From contig JAAZBY010000048.1 in the NCBI GenBank assembly GCA_012513595.1, positions 1-6,886 of the forward strand: DNA of 6,886 nucleotides, read 5' to 3'. Below the pieces are notes generated by a model. It worked only from the letters and a program-made list of their open reading frames with translations, was not told the origin of the DNA and did not search any database. The stretch comes from Chloroflexota bacterium (GTDB lineage: Bacteria > Chloroflexota > Anaerolineae > UBA1429). This document shows, one piece after another, positions 6,234 through 6,886 of this stretch (its first letter is position 1; each line of letters opens with the position of its first letter). Both the position numbers and the translations under genes were made by a program.

Positions 6234-6240
6234 CCTCCTT
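6234..6240 (-). promoter_or_regulatory. Ribosome binding site AAGGAGG of the aldolase gene
   Basis: On the minus strand a full AAGGAGG lies 6 bases before the ATG whose first base is 6227, fixing the start. Confidence 0.8.
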
Positions 6241-6246
6241 CATCGC

Positions 6247-6298
6247 GGCGAGACGTTGCTCGCCCTGTTCCTAGGGCGCGGAGCCCGCCCGGGCGGGC
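6247..6298 (-). promoter_or_regulatory. Series of hairpins in the aldolase leader, two mutually exclusive
   Basis: Three inverted repeats stand in line upstream of the aldolase ribosome site: GGCGAG/CTCGCC (6247-6264), CGCCCT/AGGGCG (6261-6278) and the 16-bp palindrome GCCCGCCCGGGCGGGC (6283-6298). The first two share bases 6261-6264, so only one can form at a time. This could be a leader control device or a by-product of GC-rich sequence; no known riboswitch is recognised. Confidence 0.35.
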
Positions 6299-6323
6299 CG
6301 GGCGCCCCCCCGGGCACTCGGGC

Positions 6324-6367
6324 AAAAAGAGAGTAGGGCCGTCTGCTCAGTGAGCCAACCCTACTCT
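6324..6367 (-). terminator. Intrinsic terminator of the tRNA-Leu transcript
   Basis: On the minus strand AGAGTAGGG (6367-6359) pairs perfectly with CCCTACTCT (6338-6330) over a 20-base loop that holds a further GCTCA/TGAGC pairing. The tract CTTTTTG follows (6329-6323). It lies about 65 bases after the tRNA 3' end and separates the tRNA from the aldolase gene. Confidence 0.8.
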
Positions 6368-6431
6368 GAAACGCATAGTATCCGTGTACACCATGCGGGC
6401 ATCTTCCCTGGTCGGTCCTGGGCTTGCGCTG

Positions 6432-6514
6432 TGCCGAAGGTGGGATTCGAACCCACAAGGAGTTGCCCCCAGTGGTTTTTGAGACCACCGCGTCTGCCTT
6501 TCCGCCACTTCGGC
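6432..6514 (-). tRNA. tRNA-Leu, anticodon CAA (reads UUG)
   Basis: The minus strand folds into a complete class II tRNA. The acceptor stem is GCCGAAG/CTTCGGC with discriminator A. The D arm follows, then the anticodon stem GTGGT/ACCAC around the 7-base loop CTCAAAA, giving anticodon CAA. A long variable arm (GGGGGCAACTCC) comes next, and the T arm is GTGGG-TTCGAAT-CCCAC. The A73 discriminator and long variable arm fit leucine. The 3' CCA is not encoded (CAG follows the discriminator), so it must be added after transcription. It has its own promoter and terminator. Confidence 0.95.
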
Positions 6515-6527
6515 CCCGATCTCGGCC

Positions 6528-6556
6528 AGTATACGGCAGCGGGGTTGAAGCGTCAA
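6528..6556 (-). promoter_or_regulatory. Sigma70-type promoter of tRNA-Leu
   Basis: On the minus strand the -35 box TTGACG (6556-6551) and the -10 box TATACT (6533-6528) are separated by exactly 17 bases. The -10 box ends 13 bases before the tRNA 5' end, so the 5' leader would be only about 7 bases. Confidence 0.8.
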
Positions 6557-6565
6557 GTTGCCGGC

Positions 6566-6614
6566 GCACGGCGCACGGTGCACGGTGCACGGTGCGCGGT
6601 GCGCCGTGCGCGGC
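6566..6614. repeat. 7-bp tandem repeat array, about seven copies (GCACGGT)
   Basis: Seven consecutive 7-bp units follow the pattern GCRCGGT: one GCACGGC, three exact GCACGGT, then GCGCGGT, GCGCCGT and GCGCGGC. The array starts 10 bases upstream of the tRNA promoter -35 box. Many sub-segments are self-complementary (GTGCAC, GCGC), so it can form slipped hairpins. Confidence 0.85.
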
Positions 6615-6692
6615 AGCGATGCCGGACATGAGTTCTGGGTAGGTGGCTCCGGCGCTGCGGTCCTGCCTTCGGGCTGCGGTGTGTGGCCGTGT

Positions 6693-6717
6693 GGAAGAGA
6701 AGAGAAGAGAAGAAGGA
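6693..6717. repeat. 25-base pure purine run with AGAGA x3
   Basis: The plus strand is all A/G from 6693 to 6717, with three exact AGAGA units at 6696-6710. It stands out from its GC-rich surroundings and directly abuts the 9-bp repeats. No function is evident. Confidence 0.7.
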
Positions 6718-6739
6718 CAGGATTTACAGGATTTACAGG
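6713..6739 (-). repeat. Three 9-bp CCTGTnnAT-type units, minus orientation
   Basis: Read on the minus strand, two exact CCTGTAAAT units (6739-6731 and 6730-6722) are followed by a variant CCTGTCCTT (6721-6713). They are the same motif family as the array at 6809-6886, in the opposite orientation. Confidence 0.75.
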
Positions 6740-6808
6740 AATAAAAGACTAGAGCAGGGAGGGGTGCCGTCTCGAGCGAGCCAGAAGCATGTCCATAGTC
6801 CCGTAAGT

Positions 6809-6886
6809 CCTGTCCATCCTGCCAATCCTGTCCATCCTGCCAATCCTGTCCATCCTGCCAATCCTGTCTATCCTGCCAATCCTGTC
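6809..6886 (+). repeat. 18-bp tandem array CCTGTCCATCCTGCCAAT, 4.3 copies, running off the window
   Basis: Four full 18-bp units (6809-6826, 6827-6844, 6845-6862, 6863-6880) and a partial one (6881-6886) are visible. Only one base differs, in unit four, where CCAT becomes CTAT. Each unit is itself two 9-mers, CCTGTCCAT and CCTGCCAAT. The array continues beyond the window. There are no spacers, so it is not a CRISPR. Confidence 0.92.

Larger units (their letters stand above)
6515..6886. other. 372-base gene-free region dominated by short repeats
   Basis: No credible protein gene is present. The stretch holds the tRNA promoter, the 7-bp array, the purine run and the two oppositely oriented CCTGT arrays. 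I see nothing I can name in 6615-6692 or 6740-6808, which are unique sequence with no ribosome site followed by a plausible gene. Confidence 0.7.

Noticed and set aside
6283..6298. GC-only palindrome as a terminator
   Set aside because: No T-run follows on either strand; the tRNA already has a better terminator at 6324-6367.
6350..6642. Plus-strand open frames over the tRNA, with peptides such as VGFEPTRSC and GGIRTHKELPP
   Set aside because: These are translations of the complement of tRNA-Leu, a well-known class of spurious database proteins; the tRNA fold is complete.
6809..6886. Possible CRISPR array
   Set aside because: Units are contiguous 18-mers with no unique spacers and no cas genes are present.

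Overview
The window is GC-rich DNA, with coding third positions dominated by G and C. It carries five protein genes, one tRNA gene and several families of short intergenic repeats. Leader sequences are conventional: strong AAGGAGG-type ribosome binding sites and sigma70-like promoters. The combination of a secreted fasciclin protein, a cytosolic DUF4838 protein, a flavodiiron protein, GC-rich hairpins of the CCCCTCTCCCGCC type and CCTGTnnAT tandem arrays is compatible with Chloroflexota. That placement is an impression from gene style, not a measured result.

Layout. At 20-1219 (+) lies a secreted protein with one FAS1 domain between two related beta-rich repeats. The 282-base gap after it holds a 25-bp direct repeat, a 13-bp perfect hairpin enclosed by a 9-bp outer arm, and then a good sigma70-type promoter (TTGACA-17-TAGACT). 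That promoter drives 1502-2785 (+), an amidohydrolase-superfamily enzyme with its metal-ligand set apparently intact. After 22 bases follows 2808-3782 (+), a compact cytosolic DUF4838 protein with a CxCxxC motif. These two look like an operon. A class A flavodiiron protein with all six iron-ligand positions follows at 3883-5085 (+) after a 100-base GC-palindromic gap; whether it is co-transcribed is uncertain.

The minus strand holds a class II (GatY/Fba type) aldolase at 5310-6227, ending at a strong intrinsic terminator (5248-5282). Upstream of it is tRNA-Leu(CAA) at 6432-6514, with its own promoter and terminator. The right end (6515-6886) has no protein gene. It holds a 7-bp tandem array, a purine run, a short 9-bp array in one orientation, and a longer 18-bp array of the same motif in the opposite orientation that runs off the window.

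How the genes may work together: the amidohydrolase (uronate-isomerase-like in outline) and the DUF4838 protein (glycosidase-like in outline) could form a small intracellular sugar-acid or glycoside step. The flavodiiron protein would remove O2 or NO, and the aldolase serves glycolysis/gluconeogenesis or ketose-bisphosphate cleavage. The best leads are the amidohydrolase-DUF4838 pair, a strict context rule in phenylalanine codon choice across all five genes, and the repeat-dense tRNA flank. I found no clear evidence of a wholly new defence or mobile system.
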